This document shows, in pieces, positions 7,510-15,846 of a DNA stretch of 64,000 bases. Source of the stretch: Halobellus sp. MBLA0158 (GTDB taxonomy: Archaea; Halobacteriota; Halobacteria; Halobacteriales; Haloferacaceae); contig NZ_JBGNYA010000001.1 in assembly GCF_041477585.1 (NCBI RefSeq), positions 1-64,000 on the forward strand. Reading direction: 5' to 3'. The position numbers were made by a program, and so were the translations under genes. A model generated the notes under the pieces. The model was not told where the DNA came from. It ran no database searches and saw nothing but the letters and a program-made list of their open reading frames with translations. How positions within the stretch are numbered: position 1 is the stretch's first letter; each line of letters begins with the position of its first letter.

Positions 7510-9327
7510 ATGTCTGACACCGACGCCGTCGAGGGGGCCGAAGCCGACGAAGCGGACGGACTGCGGACGCCGATCGTCGCCGTGCTCGGTCACGTCGACC
7601 ACGGCAAGACGACGCTCTTGGATACGATCCGCGGCTCCGCCGTGAGCGAGGGTGAAGCCGGCGCGATCACCCAGCACATCGGCGCGACCGCCGTTCCGTT
7701 GGAGACGGTCTCGGAGATGGCGGGCGACCTAGTCGATCCGACCGACTTCGACCTTCCCGGGCTCCTCTTCATCGACACGCCCGGCCACCACTCGTTCACG
7801 ACGCTGCGCTCCCGCGGCGGGGCGCTCGCCGACATCGCGGTCGTCGTCGTCGACGTCAACGACGGCTTCCAGCCGCAGACGATCGAGGCGCTGGAGATCC
7901 TCCAGCGCACCGGCACGCCGTTCGTCGTCGCCGCCAACAAGATCGACACCACCCCGGGCTGGAACCCCAACGACGGCGCGCCCATCCAGGCCACCTACGA
8001 ACAGCAGTCCGAGGGCGCCCGGGGCCGCCTCGACGAGAACCTCTATGAGATCATCGGCGATCTCTCCGACGAGGGCTTTTCGGCCGACCTCTACTGGCGC
8101 GTCCAGAACTTCACGAAGAACGTCGGCGTCGTGCCCCTCTCGGCGATCACGAGCGAGGGCGTCCCGGACCTGCTTGCGGTCCTGATGGGCCTCTCCCAGC
8201 GGTACATGAAAGAGCAGATGGCCATCGACGTCACCGGCCCCGGCGCGGGGACGGTCCTGGAGGTGAAAGACGAGCGGGGGTTCGGCGCGACCGTCGACGT
8301 CGTCCTCTACGACGGGAGCATCCGCGCGGACGACGAGATCGTCGTCGGCGGCGTCGACGGCCCGATCGTCACCGAGGTCCGGGCCCTCCTCCAGCCCCGA
8401 CCGAACGCCGAGATCCGCGTCGAAAAGCGGTTCGACAAGGTCGACGAGGTGCGCGCGGCGGCGGGGATCAAGGTCGCCGCGCCCGAACTCGACGACGCGA
8501 TGGCGGGCGCCCCGATCCGGGTGATCCGCGACCGCGACAGAGCGGACGTGATCGAGGAGGTCGAGGCCGAACTCGCGGAGATCCAGGTCTCGACCGAGGA
8601 GGAGGGCGTCGTCGTCAAGGCCGACACGCTCGGCAGCCTGGAGGCGATGGCGAACGCCCTGCGCGAGGTCGAGATCCCCATCCTCCGCGCGGAGGTGGGC
8701 GACATCGCGCCCCGCGACGTCGCGGTCGCCTCGACCGCCAACGAGACGAAGCACAAGGCGATCCTCGGCTTCAACGTCGACGTCCTCTCGAACGCCGAGG
8801 ACGAACTCGACGAGAGCGACGTGACGCTGTTCGCCGACGACGTCATCTACCAGCTCGTCGAGGAGTACGAGGAGTTCGTCGACGAACTCGAACGCGCCCA
8901 ACAGGAGACCGTCCTCGACAAGATCGTCCGGCCGTGTCGCTTCCGCATCCTCGAAGACCACGTCTTCCGACAGTCGGACCCCGCGGTCGTCGGCGTCGAG
9001 GTGCTCTCGGGCACGCTGAAGAACAACCAACGGGTCGTGAAGTGGGAGGGCAACGAACCCACCCGCGTCGGCCAGCTCTCGGGGATCCAAGAGCAGGGCG
9101 AGGACGTCTCGGAGGCGCGCTCGGGGACGCGCGTGTCGGTCGCCATCGACGGGCCCACCGTGGGCCGCCAGATCGAGGAGGGCGACGAGCTGTGGATCGA
9201 GCTCCCCGAGAAGCACGCGAAGATCCTCGAACAGGAGCTGTCGGACGACATCCCCGCCGACGAGCTGGAGGCGCTGACGGGCTACCTCGACAAACACCGA
9301 AAGCGCGACCCGTTCTGGGGCAAATAG
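7510..9327 (+). CDS. infB: Translation initiation factor aIF5B (IF-2 homologue)
   Basis: GTPase that promotes ribosomal subunit joining and initiator tRNA placement. It has 605 residues, normal for archaeal aIF5B. G1 GHVDHGKTT sits near residues 27-35, the switch region QHIGAT follows, G3 is DTPGHH and G4 is NKID. Domains II, III and IV follow, with the archaeal ending GYLDKHRKRDPFWGK. There is a short acidic N-terminal tail. The ATG follows a weak AT-rich element (CACCTATAGG) about 30 bases upstream. Divergent from PRC-barrel/nob1, so the intergenic region could coordinate ribosome assembly and initiation genes. Confidence 0.97.
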   Translation: MSDTDAVEGAEADEADGLRTPIVAVLGHVDHGKTTLLDTIRGSAVSEGEAGAITQHIGATAVPLETVSEMAGDLVDPTDFDLPGLLFIDTPGHHSFTTLRSRGGALADIAVVVVDVNDGFQPQTIEALEILQRTGTPFVVAANKIDTTPGWNPNDGAPIQATYEQQSEGARGRLDENLYEIIGDLSDEGFSADLYWRVQNFTKNVGVVPLSAITSEGVPDLLAVLMGLSQRYMKEQMAIDVTGPGAGTVLEVKDERGFGATVDVVLYDGSIRADDEIVVGGVDGPIVTEVRALLQPRPNAEIRVEKRFDKVDEVRAAAGIKVAAPELDDAMAGAPIRVIRDRDRADVIEEVEAELAEIQVSTEEEGVVVKADTLGSLEAMANALREVEIPILRAEVGDIAPRDVAVASTANETKHKAILGFNVDVLSNAEDELDESDVTLFADDVIYQLVEEYEEFVDELERAQQETVLDKIVRPCRFRILEDHVFRQSDPAVVGVEVLSGTLKNNQRVVKWEGNEPTRVGQLSGIQEQGEDVSEARSGTRVSVAIDGPTVGRQIEEGDELWIELPEKHAKILEQELSDDIPADELEALTGYLDKHRKRDPFWGK

Positions 9328-9348
9328 CGACTCTGACCGCGGGCGAAG

Positions 9349-9729
9349 CTACCGCGCCGTCGGCGTGAGGCCGTCGCCGACGGTATTCATCACCTGGAAG
9401 GCGGCGGAGGCGGCGAGGCCGCGGGCCACCTCGTCGCGGTCCTCGTCTGTGAGCCCCGATTCGAGGTCTTCCTCGTCGGGGGTAAAGCCCGCGCTGACCG
9501 GGCGACCCGCGGGGGGACGGACGGCGACGGTCGCCTGCGGGCCGTTGGCGCCGTAGGTGAGCTCGGAACCGACCGCGTAGCCCTCGGGCAGATACGCCTC
9601 CGTCCGCGAGACGATGCCGGCGACGGCGCTGCGGAGCCGGCGTACCTGCGCTGACGAGAGGTCGACGTCCTCGGGCTTGCCCGCGTCCACGACGCCGGGC
9701 GCGCCCGCGTACGGATTGTTTCCGTTCAT
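9349..9729 (-). CDS. Haloarchaeal DUF5811-like protein
   Basis: A 126-residue protein beginning MNGNNPYAGAPG, conserved in haloarchaea in a family I recall as DUF5811 (number from memory). It has a helix with SSAQVRRLRSAVAGIVSRTE, a beta segment GYAVGSELTYGANGPQATVA, and a C-terminal helix DEVARGLAASAAFQVMNTVG. No catalytic motif is visible. A TATA box (9763-9769) gives it its own promoter, but it also follows pdaD and pan on the same strand. Function unknown. Confidence 0.75.
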   Translation of the reverse strand: MNGNNPYAGAPGVVDAGKPEDVDLSSAQVRRLRSAVAGIVSRTEAYLPEGYAVGSELTYGANGPQATVAVRPPAGRPVSAGFTPDEEDLESGLTDEDRDEVARGLAASAAFQVMNTVGDGLTPTAR

Positions 9730-9762
9730 CGGATGAATAGTCCCGGGTAGGGGGACACGCCG

Positions 9763-9769
9763 TATAAAA
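9763..9769 (-). promoter_or_regulatory. TATA box for the DUF5811-like gene
   Basis: TATAAAA as written on the plus strand (TTTTATA on the minus strand), 34-40 bases before the ATG at 9729. Predicts a leader of roughly 8-12 bases. Confidence 0.55.
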
Positions 9770-9823
9770 GCGTCGCAACCCCCAATACGTTCGTCGTCCG
9801 ATCCCGCGGGCGTCGGTCGACCC

Positions 9824-10294
9824 TCAGAAGATCGGCTCGCTGTCGCCGTACACCGCGAGGGTGACCGCCGTGGTGTAGCCCTCCCCGTCGGCGTCGGCGG
9901 TCGTCACCGTCACCTGCTCGTCGACGAACTCCCACTCGCGGAGGTCGCGCCCGGATGCGAGCCCGACGACGACGCTCCGGCGGACGGCCGCGGGGTCCTC
10001 GCCGGCGGCCTCGTAGAAGAGCCCCGGACCGGGACCGGTCGCCCAGCCGAGCGCCGCCGAGACGGTGCCGACGCCGCCGGTCGTCGCGCGGGCCTCGACG
10101 ACGGTGAGCCGCTCGCCGGCGGGGCCGAGGTCGGGCGCGGTGCCGACCTCCTCGACGGTGGCGTCGGCGGGGACGACAGAGGAGACGGGGACCAGATTGT
10201 AGTTGTGGACGTTCGCGTCCGCGAGGGCGGCGTCGTAGGAGGCCATCTTCGTGGCCGCATCGCCCACGCCGCGGACGACTCGGATGGTGTTCAT
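9824..10294 (-). CDS. pdaD: Pyruvoyl-dependent arginine decarboxylase
   Basis: Converts arginine to agmatine using a pyruvoyl group made by self-cleavage. NVHNYNLVPVSSVVPA holds the Ser-Ser cleavage site (VSSV), where the second Ser becomes the pyruvoyl. TTGGVGTVSAALGWA and GPGLFYEAAGED match the rest of the family. It has 156 residues from the ATG at 10294; an ATG four codons upstream is less likely because a TATA-like element sits about 25 bases before 10294. In Haloferax, agmatine is linked to deoxyhypusine modification of aIF5A. It lies downstream of PAN on the same strand. Confidence 0.93.
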   Translation of the reverse strand: MNTIRVVRGVGDAATKMASYDAALADANVHNYNLVPVSSVVPADATVEEVGTAPDLGPAGERLTVVEARATTGGVGTVSAALGWATGPGPGLFYEAAGEDPAAVRRSVVVGLASGRDLREWEFVDEQVTVTTADADGEGYTTAVTLAVYGDSEPIF

Positions 10295-10316
10295 ACCCGA
10301 AGGCAACGCCGCGGAG

Positions 10317-10323
10317 AATAAGC
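10317..10323 (-). promoter_or_regulatory. TATA-like element for pdaD
   Basis: Minus strand CTTATTC, 23-29 bases before the chosen ATG. It supports that start over the one four codons upstream and suggests transcription independent of pan. Confidence 0.4.
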
Positions 10324-10394
10324 GGTTACGATCCGGACTCCCGGAGATCGGCGAGAGCGGGCCCGGGACCGATGGGCCGGCGAGCCGGCAGAGC

Positions 10395-11624
10395 TCAGTA
10401 CTGGTAGGTCGTCGGACCCGGAATGGTCGTCTGCTCGTCGGCGTCCTCGATCTTCTCGTAGGCGTCGTCGAAGTCCTCGCGGCGGATCTCGGTGCGGCCG
10501 TCGCGGATGGCGAACATCCCCGCCTCGGTCGCCAGCGCGGCGATGTCGGCGCCGGAGTAGTCCTCCAGCGACGCCGCGATCTCGCCGAAGTCGACGTCGT
10601 CGGCGACGTTCATCTCGCGGGTGTGGATCCGGAGGATGTGCTCGCGGCCCTCGACGTCGGGCTTGGGGACCTCGATGAGGCGGTCGAAGCGCCCCGGCCG
10701 GAGGATCGCCTCGTCGAGCATATCGAAGCGGTTCGTCGCGGCCATAATCCGGACCTCACCGCGCTCCTCGAAGCCGTCCATCTCCGAGAGCAGCTGCATC
10801 ATCGTCCGCTGGACCTCCGCGTCGCCGGAGGTCTTCGAGTCCGTCCGCTTCGAGGCGACGGCGTCGATCTCGTCGATGAAGATCACCGCGGGCTCGCGCT
10901 CGGCCGCGAGGTCGAAGAGGTCCCGGACCAGCCGCGAGCCCTCGCCGATGAACTTCCGGACGAGCTCGGAGCCAGCCATCTTGATGAACGTCGCGTCGGT
11001 CTCGTTGGCGACGGCCTTCGCAAGCATCGTCTTGCCCGTGCCCGGAGGGCCGTACAGCAGGACGCCGGAGGGCGGGTCGACGCCGACTTCCTCGAACATC
11101 TCGGGGCTCTTCAGCGGGTCCTCGACGGCCTCGCGGACCTCCCGCACCTGGTCGTCGATGCCGCCGATGTCCTCGTAGGCCACCTCGGGCGAGTCGTCGA
11201 TCTCCATCGCCTGCGCGCGGGAGTCGGTCTCGTCGTCGAGGATCTGCTGGATGGCGAAGGAGTCGTTGATCGCGACGCGGTCGCCGGCCTCCAGTTCGGA
11301 GTCCAGGTGCGGCGACGCCTCAGTGAGGACCTCCTGATTGTTGCCGTGCTGTTTGATCACGACGCCGTCGTCTGTCAGTTCCTCGACGGTCGCGAGGTAC
11401 AGCGAGGAGGTCTTCAGCGTCTCGTTGCGGCGCTTGAGCTTCTCGACTTCCTCCCGCAGTTCCTCCTGGCGGTCGGTCGCCTCCGAGAGGCGTTCGTCGA
11501 GCTCGTCGTTGACCGAGACGAGGCGCTCGTAGTGCTGGCGGATGGCCGCGAGGCGTTCGGCTTCCGACATCTCTGGATCCAGGTCCAGACGCGGCCGGTC
11601 TGGGAGCGACGGACTCCGGGACAT
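10395..11624 (-). CDS. pan: Proteasome-activating nucleotidase (PAN, AAA+ ATPase)
   Basis: Hexameric ATPase that unfolds substrates for the 20S proteasome. The 409 residues show an N-terminal coiled coil (about 20-75), an OB domain, then the AAA+ module with Walker A GPPGTGKT at 192-199, Walker B FIDEID at 249-254 and the second region of homology TNRFDMLDEAILRPGRFDR. The C-terminus is TTYQY: a tyrosine lies at the last and third-last positions, not the second-last as in a strict HbYX gate-opening motif. TATA-like CATTTACG lies about 30 bases before the ATG. Position beside pdaD recalls Haloferax panB, from memory. Confidence 0.95.
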   Translation of the reverse strand: MSRSPSLPDRPRLDLDPEMSEAERLAAIRQHYERLVSVNDELDERLSEATDRQEELREEVEKLKRRNETLKTSSLYLATVEELTDDGVVIKQHGNNQEVLTEASPHLDSELEAGDRVAINDSFAIQQILDDETDSRAQAMEIDDSPEVAYEDIGGIDDQVREVREAVEDPLKSPEMFEEVGVDPPSGVLLYGPPGTGKTMLAKAVANETDATFIKMAGSELVRKFIGEGSRLVRDLFDLAAEREPAVIFIDEIDAVASKRTDSKTSGDAEVQRTMMQLLSEMDGFEERGEVRIMAATNRFDMLDEAILRPGRFDRLIEVPKPDVEGREHILRIHTREMNVADDVDFGEIAASLEDYSGADIAALATEAGMFAIRDGRTEIRREDFDDAYEKIEDADEQTTIPGPTTYQY

Positions 11625-11769
11625 CAGTTAGCCGCACTTGGAGGTGGGCGTAAATGTGCTTTTGGGTACGCCCGGTTCCTGTCGGTTCTTAAGTGCTCCC
11701 ACCGTTCGTCCCCCGATTTTCGCGGACCCGCCTGCGGGAGGAACCGCGCAGATCCGCGGTGCTCGCACC

Positions 11770-12279
11770 CTACTCTTCGAGCCGCTCGCGCTGGTAATCG
11801 CCGTCGTAGACGCCCGCGTGGTCCGCCTCCGCGAGGACGAGCTGGGCCACGCGCGCGCCGCGTTCGAGCCGGACCGGGTGGTGGACCTGCAACAGCCCCT
11901 CGCCACGGCCCTCGTAGCCCGCGTCCCAGACGGCCGTGTTGAGCATACACGAATTCCGCATCAGCGTCGAGCGCGGGTAGAGGAAGCCGACGTGACCGTC
12001 GGGGATCGCGATCGTCTCCGCGTACTGGAGGATGTAGCCGCCGGGGTCGAGCGCGAAGACGTCCGCGCCCGAGACGACGTCGTCGTCCGCGTCGACGTCG
12101 CCGGCGTCGACGGGCGAGATCGACTCGCGCGCGCCGACGGTCTTGCCCTCCCGACCGACGTAGCCGGGAGCGGCGGGTTCGAGGACGTCGCCGAGGGTGA
12201 GGTCGACGCCGTTCGGCTGTACCTGGTCGTCGGTGACGGGGTCGATGTGCTCGGCGACGAAAGAGCCGGAGCGGAACAT
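11770..12279 (-). CDS. dUTPase / dCTP deaminase-family nucleotide hydrolase
   Basis: Trimeric pyrimidine-nucleotide enzyme that limits dUTP. Residues NGVDLTLGDV, FLYPRSTLMRNSCMLNTAVWDAGYEG and the C-terminal QLVLAEADHAGVYDGDYQ are motifs of the dUTPase/dCTP deaminase fold. The longer motif here is given in part only to show the PRST and DAGYEG blocks. The haloarchaeal branch starting MFRSGSFVAEHIDP is usually annotated as deoxyuridine triphosphatase; I cannot decide between dUTPase, dCTP deaminase or bifunctional activity. I start at 12279 (MFRSGS) since nine more codons upstream look unlike family members. 169 residues, divergent from aconitase. Confidence 0.85.
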   Translation of the reverse strand: MFRSGSFVAEHIDPVTDDQVQPNGVDLTLGDVLEPAAPGYVGREGKTVGARESISPVDAGDVDADDDVVSGADVFALDPGGYILQYAETIAIPDGHVGFLYPRSTLMRNSCMLNTAVWDAGYEGRGEGLLQVHHPVRLERGARVAQLVLAEADHAGVYDGDYQRERLEE

Positions 12280-12475
12280 ACCGGTGTGGGTGCGACCCGT
12301 CCGCAAAACCGTTCCGTCTCGTGATGTGGAACGAATCCCGGTCCCGCCCGTCGGCGACTCCGTCGAATCCCGGAGGGCGGAACCGAAACCCCACCACTGC
12401 GGTACTGTCTGTTCGTATCGAATTAGGACCAGCTATGTGTATAAGGATCATATCTCCGACCTCAAACACGCGGGA

Positions 12476-12481
12476 TTTATA
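12476..12481 (+). promoter_or_regulatory. TATA box for aconitase
   Basis: TTTATA 28-33 bases before the ATG at 12509 predicts a leaderless mRNA and fixes the start. Another AT-rich stretch (GTGTATAAGG, near 12437-12446) lies further upstream and could be a second promoter. Confidence 0.65.
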
Positions 12482-12508
12482 GTTGTAGACGGTCGACTGC
12501 CGGCTGTT

Positions 12509-14485
12509 ATGGGACAGACGCTCACGGAAAAGATTCTCGACGACCACCTCGTCGAGGGCGACCTCGAACCCGGAGAGGAGATCGGGATCGAGATCGATCA
12601 GGTTCTCGCACAGGACACCACCGGAACGATGGTCTGGCTCCAGTTCGAGGCGCTCGAACTGGACGAGGTACAGACGGAACTGGCCGCGCAGTACTGCGAC
12701 CACCAGACGTACCAGTTCGACTTCAAGAACACCGACGACCACCGCTTCCTGCGGTCGGCCGCGGGCACCTACGGCGCGTACTTCTCCCGTCCGGGCAACG
12801 GCATCTGCCACAACGTCCACAAGGAGAACTTCGCCGCGCCCGGGAAGACGCTGCTCGGTTCGGACTCCCACACGCCGACCCCCGGCGGCCTCGGCCAGCT
12901 CGCGATCGGCGCCGGCGGCCTCGACATCTCCGTCGCGATGGGCGGCGGCGCCTACTACGTCGAGATGCCGGAAGTCGTCAACGTCCGCCTCGAAGGCGAG
13001 CTCCCCGAGTGGTCCAGCGCGAAGGACGTCATCCTCGAGATGCTGCGCCGGCTCTCGGTGAAGGGCGGCGTCGGCAAGGTCTTCGAGTACACCGGTCCGG
13101 GCGTCGAGACGCTCTCGGTCCCCGAGCGGACGACGATCACCAACATGGGCACCGAGCTCGGCGCGACCTCGTCGATCTTCCCGACCGACGAGAAGACGAA
13201 GGACTACCTGGCGCGCCAGGGCCGCGAAGACGAGTACGTCGAGCTCTCGCCCGACGAGGACGCCGAGTACGCCGACGAGATCGTCATCGACCTCTCGGAG
13301 ATCGAGCCGCTCGTGGCGAAGCCGTCGATGCCCGACAACGTCGTGCCCGTCCGCGAGGTCGCGGGCGAGTCCGTCGAGCAGGTCATCGTCGGCTCCTGTA
13401 CGAACGGCGGCTACGAGGACATCCTCCCGGCCGCGAAGATGCTCGAGGGTCGTCAGGTCGACATGAAGACCGAGATGATCGTCGCACCCGGCTCGAAGCA
13501 GGCCTCGGAGATCCTCGCCCGCGAGGGCTGGACTGCCGAGATGATGGCGGCCGGCGTCAACTTCTCGGAGGCGACGTGTGGTGCCTGTATCGGCATCGGC
13601 CACGTGCCCGCCTCCGATTCGGTCTCGGTGCGGACGTTCAACCGCAACTTCGAGGGCCGCTCGGGCATCGAGGACGACTCGGTCTTCCTCGCCTCGCCGG
13701 AGGTCGCCGCCGCCGCGGCGATCAAGGGCGAACTGGTCGACCCCCGCGACCTCGCGGAGGAGCTCGGCGACCTCGAAGCGCCCGGCGTCGAACTCCCCGA
13801 CGAGTACGACGGCTCGAAGACGGACATCATCGAGCCCGAGGAGGCCGTCGACGACGAACTCGTCAAGGGCCCCAACATCGGGAGCGCACCGATCGGCGAG
13901 CCGCTCGAAGCCGACATCGAGGGTGAGGTCCTCCTGAAGATGGAGGACAACATCACGACCGACCACATCATCCCCGCGACGTCGGACATCCTCAAGTACC
14001 GCTCGAACATCGAGAAGCTCTCGGAGTTCACGCTCTCGCGCGTCGACGACACGTTCGCACAGCGCGCGCTCGACGCCGACGGCGGCGTCCTCGTCGCCGG
14101 CGAGAACTACGGCCAGGGCTCCTCGCGCGAGCACGCGGCGATGTGCCCGCAGTTCCTCGGCATCGAGGCCGTCCTCGCGCAGTCGTTCGCCCGCATCCAC
14201 AAGGCGAACCTCTTCAACTTCGGGATCGTCCCGCTGGCGATCGACGAGGAGACCTACGCGGACATCGACCAGGGCGACGACGTCGAGATCGTCACCGACG
14301 TCGCCGAGGCCGTCGCCTCCGGCGAGACCGAGTTCACGATCCGCGTGAACGACGACTGGGAGGCCACCGCCGAACTCGACGCCTCCGAGCGCGAGCGCCG
14401 CATCCTCGAAGCCGGCGGCAAGCTCCGCCTCACCAAGGAACAGTACAGCGAGGACAGCGGCGGCGCGGCGCCCGCCGACGACTGA
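12509..14485 (+). CDS. acn: Aconitate hydratase
   Basis: Fe-S enzyme of the citric acid cycle interconverting citrate and isocitrate. The 658-residue protein starts MGQTLTEKILDDHLVEGDL. Cluster ligands are visible in GSCTNGG and in TCGACIGIGH, with the substrate motif GSDSHTPTPGGLG near residue 115. The swivel domain with GQGSSREHAAMCP lies near the C-terminus. The start was chosen at 12509 from the TATA spacing and family length; an in-frame upstream extension of 104 codons lacks family similarity. A T-rich run follows 30 bases after the stop. Confidence 0.96.
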   Translation: MGQTLTEKILDDHLVEGDLEPGEEIGIEIDQVLAQDTTGTMVWLQFEALELDEVQTELAAQYCDHQTYQFDFKNTDDHRFLRSAAGTYGAYFSRPGNGICHNVHKENFAAPGKTLLGSDSHTPTPGGLGQLAIGAGGLDISVAMGGGAYYVEMPEVVNVRLEGELPEWSSAKDVILEMLRRLSVKGGVGKVFEYTGPGVETLSVPERTTITNMGTELGATSSIFPTDEKTKDYLARQGREDEYVELSPDEDAEYADEIVIDLSEIEPLVAKPSMPDNVVPVREVAGESVEQVIVGSCTNGGYEDILPAAKMLEGRQVDMKTEMIVAPGSKQASEILAREGWTAEMMAAGVNFSEATCGACIGIGHVPASDSVSVRTFNRNFEGRSGIEDDSVFLASPEVAAAAAIKGELVDPRDLAEELGDLEAPGVELPDEYDGSKTDIIEPEEAVDDELVKGPNIGSAPIGEPLEADIEGEVLLKMEDNITTDHIIPATSDILKYRSNIEKLSEFTLSRVDDTFAQRALDADGGVLVAGENYGQGSSREHAAMCPQFLGIEAVLAQSFARIHKANLFNFGIVPLAIDEETYADIDQGDDVEIVTDVAEAVASGETEFTIRVNDDWEATAELDASERERRILEAGGKLRLTKEQYSEDSGGAAPADD

Positions 14486-14507
14486 TCGGCACTCGCTGAG
14501 CCGCTAT

Positions 14508-14520
14508 TCTTCCGTTTTTT
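14508..14520 (+). terminator. T-rich terminator after aconitase
   Basis: TTCTTCCGTTTTTT ends with six T bases, 23-35 bases after the acn stop. Archaeal intrinsic termination uses such T tracts; no strong hairpin is needed. Confidence 0.55.
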
Positions 14521-14604
14521 CAGCTCCGAGAGCCGCGGGACCGCGAGTCGCGGTCGGCGGGGCGAGCCAGCGGACTTTTGCCGTTCAGCGCCGAACCGAG
14601 ACGC

Positions 14605-15144
14605 GTGAGCGATCGGGATTCCGAGCGACGGCGGGCGGGCCGCGAGGACGCGGCCGGTGACGATCCGGCCCAGAGCCGGGGGGACGCGACGCTCCGCCCG
14701 GTCGACCGCGCGGACCTGCTGGACGTGCTCGCGATCGAGCGGGCGTCGTTCTCGGATCCCTGGCCCTACGCGGCCTTCGAGTCCGTCCTCGACGCGCCCG
14801 CGTTCCTTGTCGCGGTCCGAACGACGAGCGACGGGACCGAGGAGATCCTCGGCTACGTCGTCGGCGACGTGATGCCGAACCACGGCCGCGACATCGGGCA
14901 CATCAAGGACCTCGCCGTCAGGCCCGACGCCCGCGGCGAGGGCCTCGGACGCCGACTGCTGCGCGAGGCGCTCCTCTCGCTGTCGCTGTCGGGCGCCGTC
15001 GTCGTGAAGCTCGAAGTCCGGGAGGGGAACGACCCCGCGCGGTCGCTGTACCGCGAGGAGGGGTTCGAGCCGACGCGGCGCGTGCCGAACTACTACAACG
15101 ACGGCGAGGACGCCCTCATCCTCGTCACCGAGGTCGGCGAGTAG
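14605..15144 (+). CDS. rimI: RimI-like GNAT N-acetyltransferase
   Basis: GNAT enzyme likely acetylating protein N-termini, as the single archaeal Ard1/RimI-type Nat does. The acetyl-CoA motif A is clear: LAVRPDARGEGLGRRLL (Q/RxxGxG/A form). LEVREGNDPARSLYREEGF and RVPNYYNDGEDALILV are typical of RimI. I place the start at a GTG (14605), giving 179 residues with a charged, disordered N-terminal tail of about 30; a TTG nine codons earlier is possible, and the true start may be later. Solitary gene after acn. Confidence 0.88.
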   Translation: MSDRDSERRRAGREDAAGDDPAQSRGDATLRPVDRADLLDVLAIERASFSDPWPYAAFESVLDAPAFLVAVRTTSDGTEEILGYVVGDVMPNHGRDIGHIKDLAVRPDARGEGLGRRLLREALLSLSLSGAVVVKLEVREGNDPARSLYREEGFEPTRRVPNYYNDGEDALILVTEVGE

Positions 15145-15210
15145 CCGCGTGACCGCGGCTCGCCGAGGGATCCACAGGCCCTTGTACGCCGCCGCCCTAG
15201 CGCCGACGAG

Positions 15211-15639
15211 ATGGGATACGCCTGTCCGGTCTGCGAGACGCCCCAGCAGGACGCCCGGCACCTCGCGAACCACCTCGCCTTCACCGCGATGGTCCACGGC
15301 GACGAGCACGAGGCGTGGCTCGACGAGCACGTCCCCGACTGGTCCGAGCTGGGCGAGGCCGACCTCGGGCCCGAGGTCGCGGAACTCGCTCCCGAGGCCG
15401 ACTACGACCAGGTGTTCGAGGACACGGCGCACGCGCACGGACACGAGCACGACCACGGGCACGATCACCGGCACGGCGGCGTCGATCCCGCGTCCGCGGC
15501 CGCGGCTGGCCAGGGATCGCTGGACGAGGAGACCCAGCGGATACTCGCCGAGGCGCGGGAGCTGACCGCGGAGATGCTCGACGACGAGGATGACGGAGCC
15601 GATACGGTCGAGACGGACGAGTCCGACACCGAGGAGTAA
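15211..15639 (+). CDS. DUF5810-like protein with C2H2 finger and His-rich stretch
   Basis: A 142-residue haloarchaeal protein. The N-terminus has C5-x2-C8-x8-H17-x3-H21 (CPVC, then HLANH), a short zinc-finger-like arrangement. Mid-protein is a histidine cluster HAHGHEHDHGHDHRHGG at about 75-91, a likely metal-binding segment. The C-terminus is acidic (DDEDDGAD...SDTEE). The family is one I recall as DUF5810 (number from memory). It lies upstream of the DUF5809-like and NUDIX genes on the same strand. Role unknown; metal handling or zinc-dependent nucleic-acid binding are both possible. Confidence 0.78.
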   Translation: MGYACPVCETPQQDARHLANHLAFTAMVHGDEHEAWLDEHVPDWSELGEADLGPEVAELAPEADYDQVFEDTAHAHGHEHDHGHDHRHGGVDPASAAAAGQGSLDEETQRILAEARELTAEMLDDEDDGADTVETDESDTEE

Positions 15640-15688
15640 CGAGCGGGACGCTCTCGGAGGCAGTAGCGAACAGCCGGCAGTCGACGAG

Positions 15689-15727
15689 CCCGCGCGGCGT
15701 CGCCGGGCAACCGCAGAGCCGCGCGGG
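15689..15727. repeat. Perfect 10-bp inverted repeat between the DUF5810- and DUF5809-like genes
   Basis: CCCGCGCGGC at 15689-15698 and GCCGCGCGGG at 15718-15727 form a stable GC stem around a 19-base loop, about 50 bases after the upstream stop. Possible terminator or 3'-end structure. A TATA-like GGATATAAACG at about 15764-15774 follows and could drive the DUF5809-like gene with a roughly 50-base leader. Confidence 0.45.
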
Positions 15728-15846
15728 GCGGGCGTCAGATCACGGCGGTGCTGGCCGCGCGTTCGGATATAAACGCTCGCGCCGCAGGGATCGGTCCGGC
15801 CGCGAGAGACCGAAAACGTTTGTGCGCGAGTCGCCGACGAGGGCGT

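Noticed and set aside
7729-9297. 522-codon frame antisense to infB
   Set aside because: Same cause: GC3-rich coding DNA yields long antisense frames. No promoter and no recognisable domain.
12197-12508. 104-codon N-terminal extension of aconitase
   Set aside because: Lies upstream of the TATA box, overlaps the divergent dUTPase-like gene start, and has no similarity to the enzyme family.
11624-14200. Very long open frame (about 858 codons) antisense to aconitase and beyond
   Set aside because: It is a mirror of GC-rich codon use. Its translation is Arg/Asp/Leu-rich low-complexity sequence, it overlaps two well-supported genes, and it has no family motif.
15740-15775. Minus-strand TATA-like GTTTATATCC that might drive a leaderless gene
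   Set aside because: The only start codon at suitable spacing (GTG) is followed by a stop after two codons; the AT stretch is better explained as a plus-strand element.
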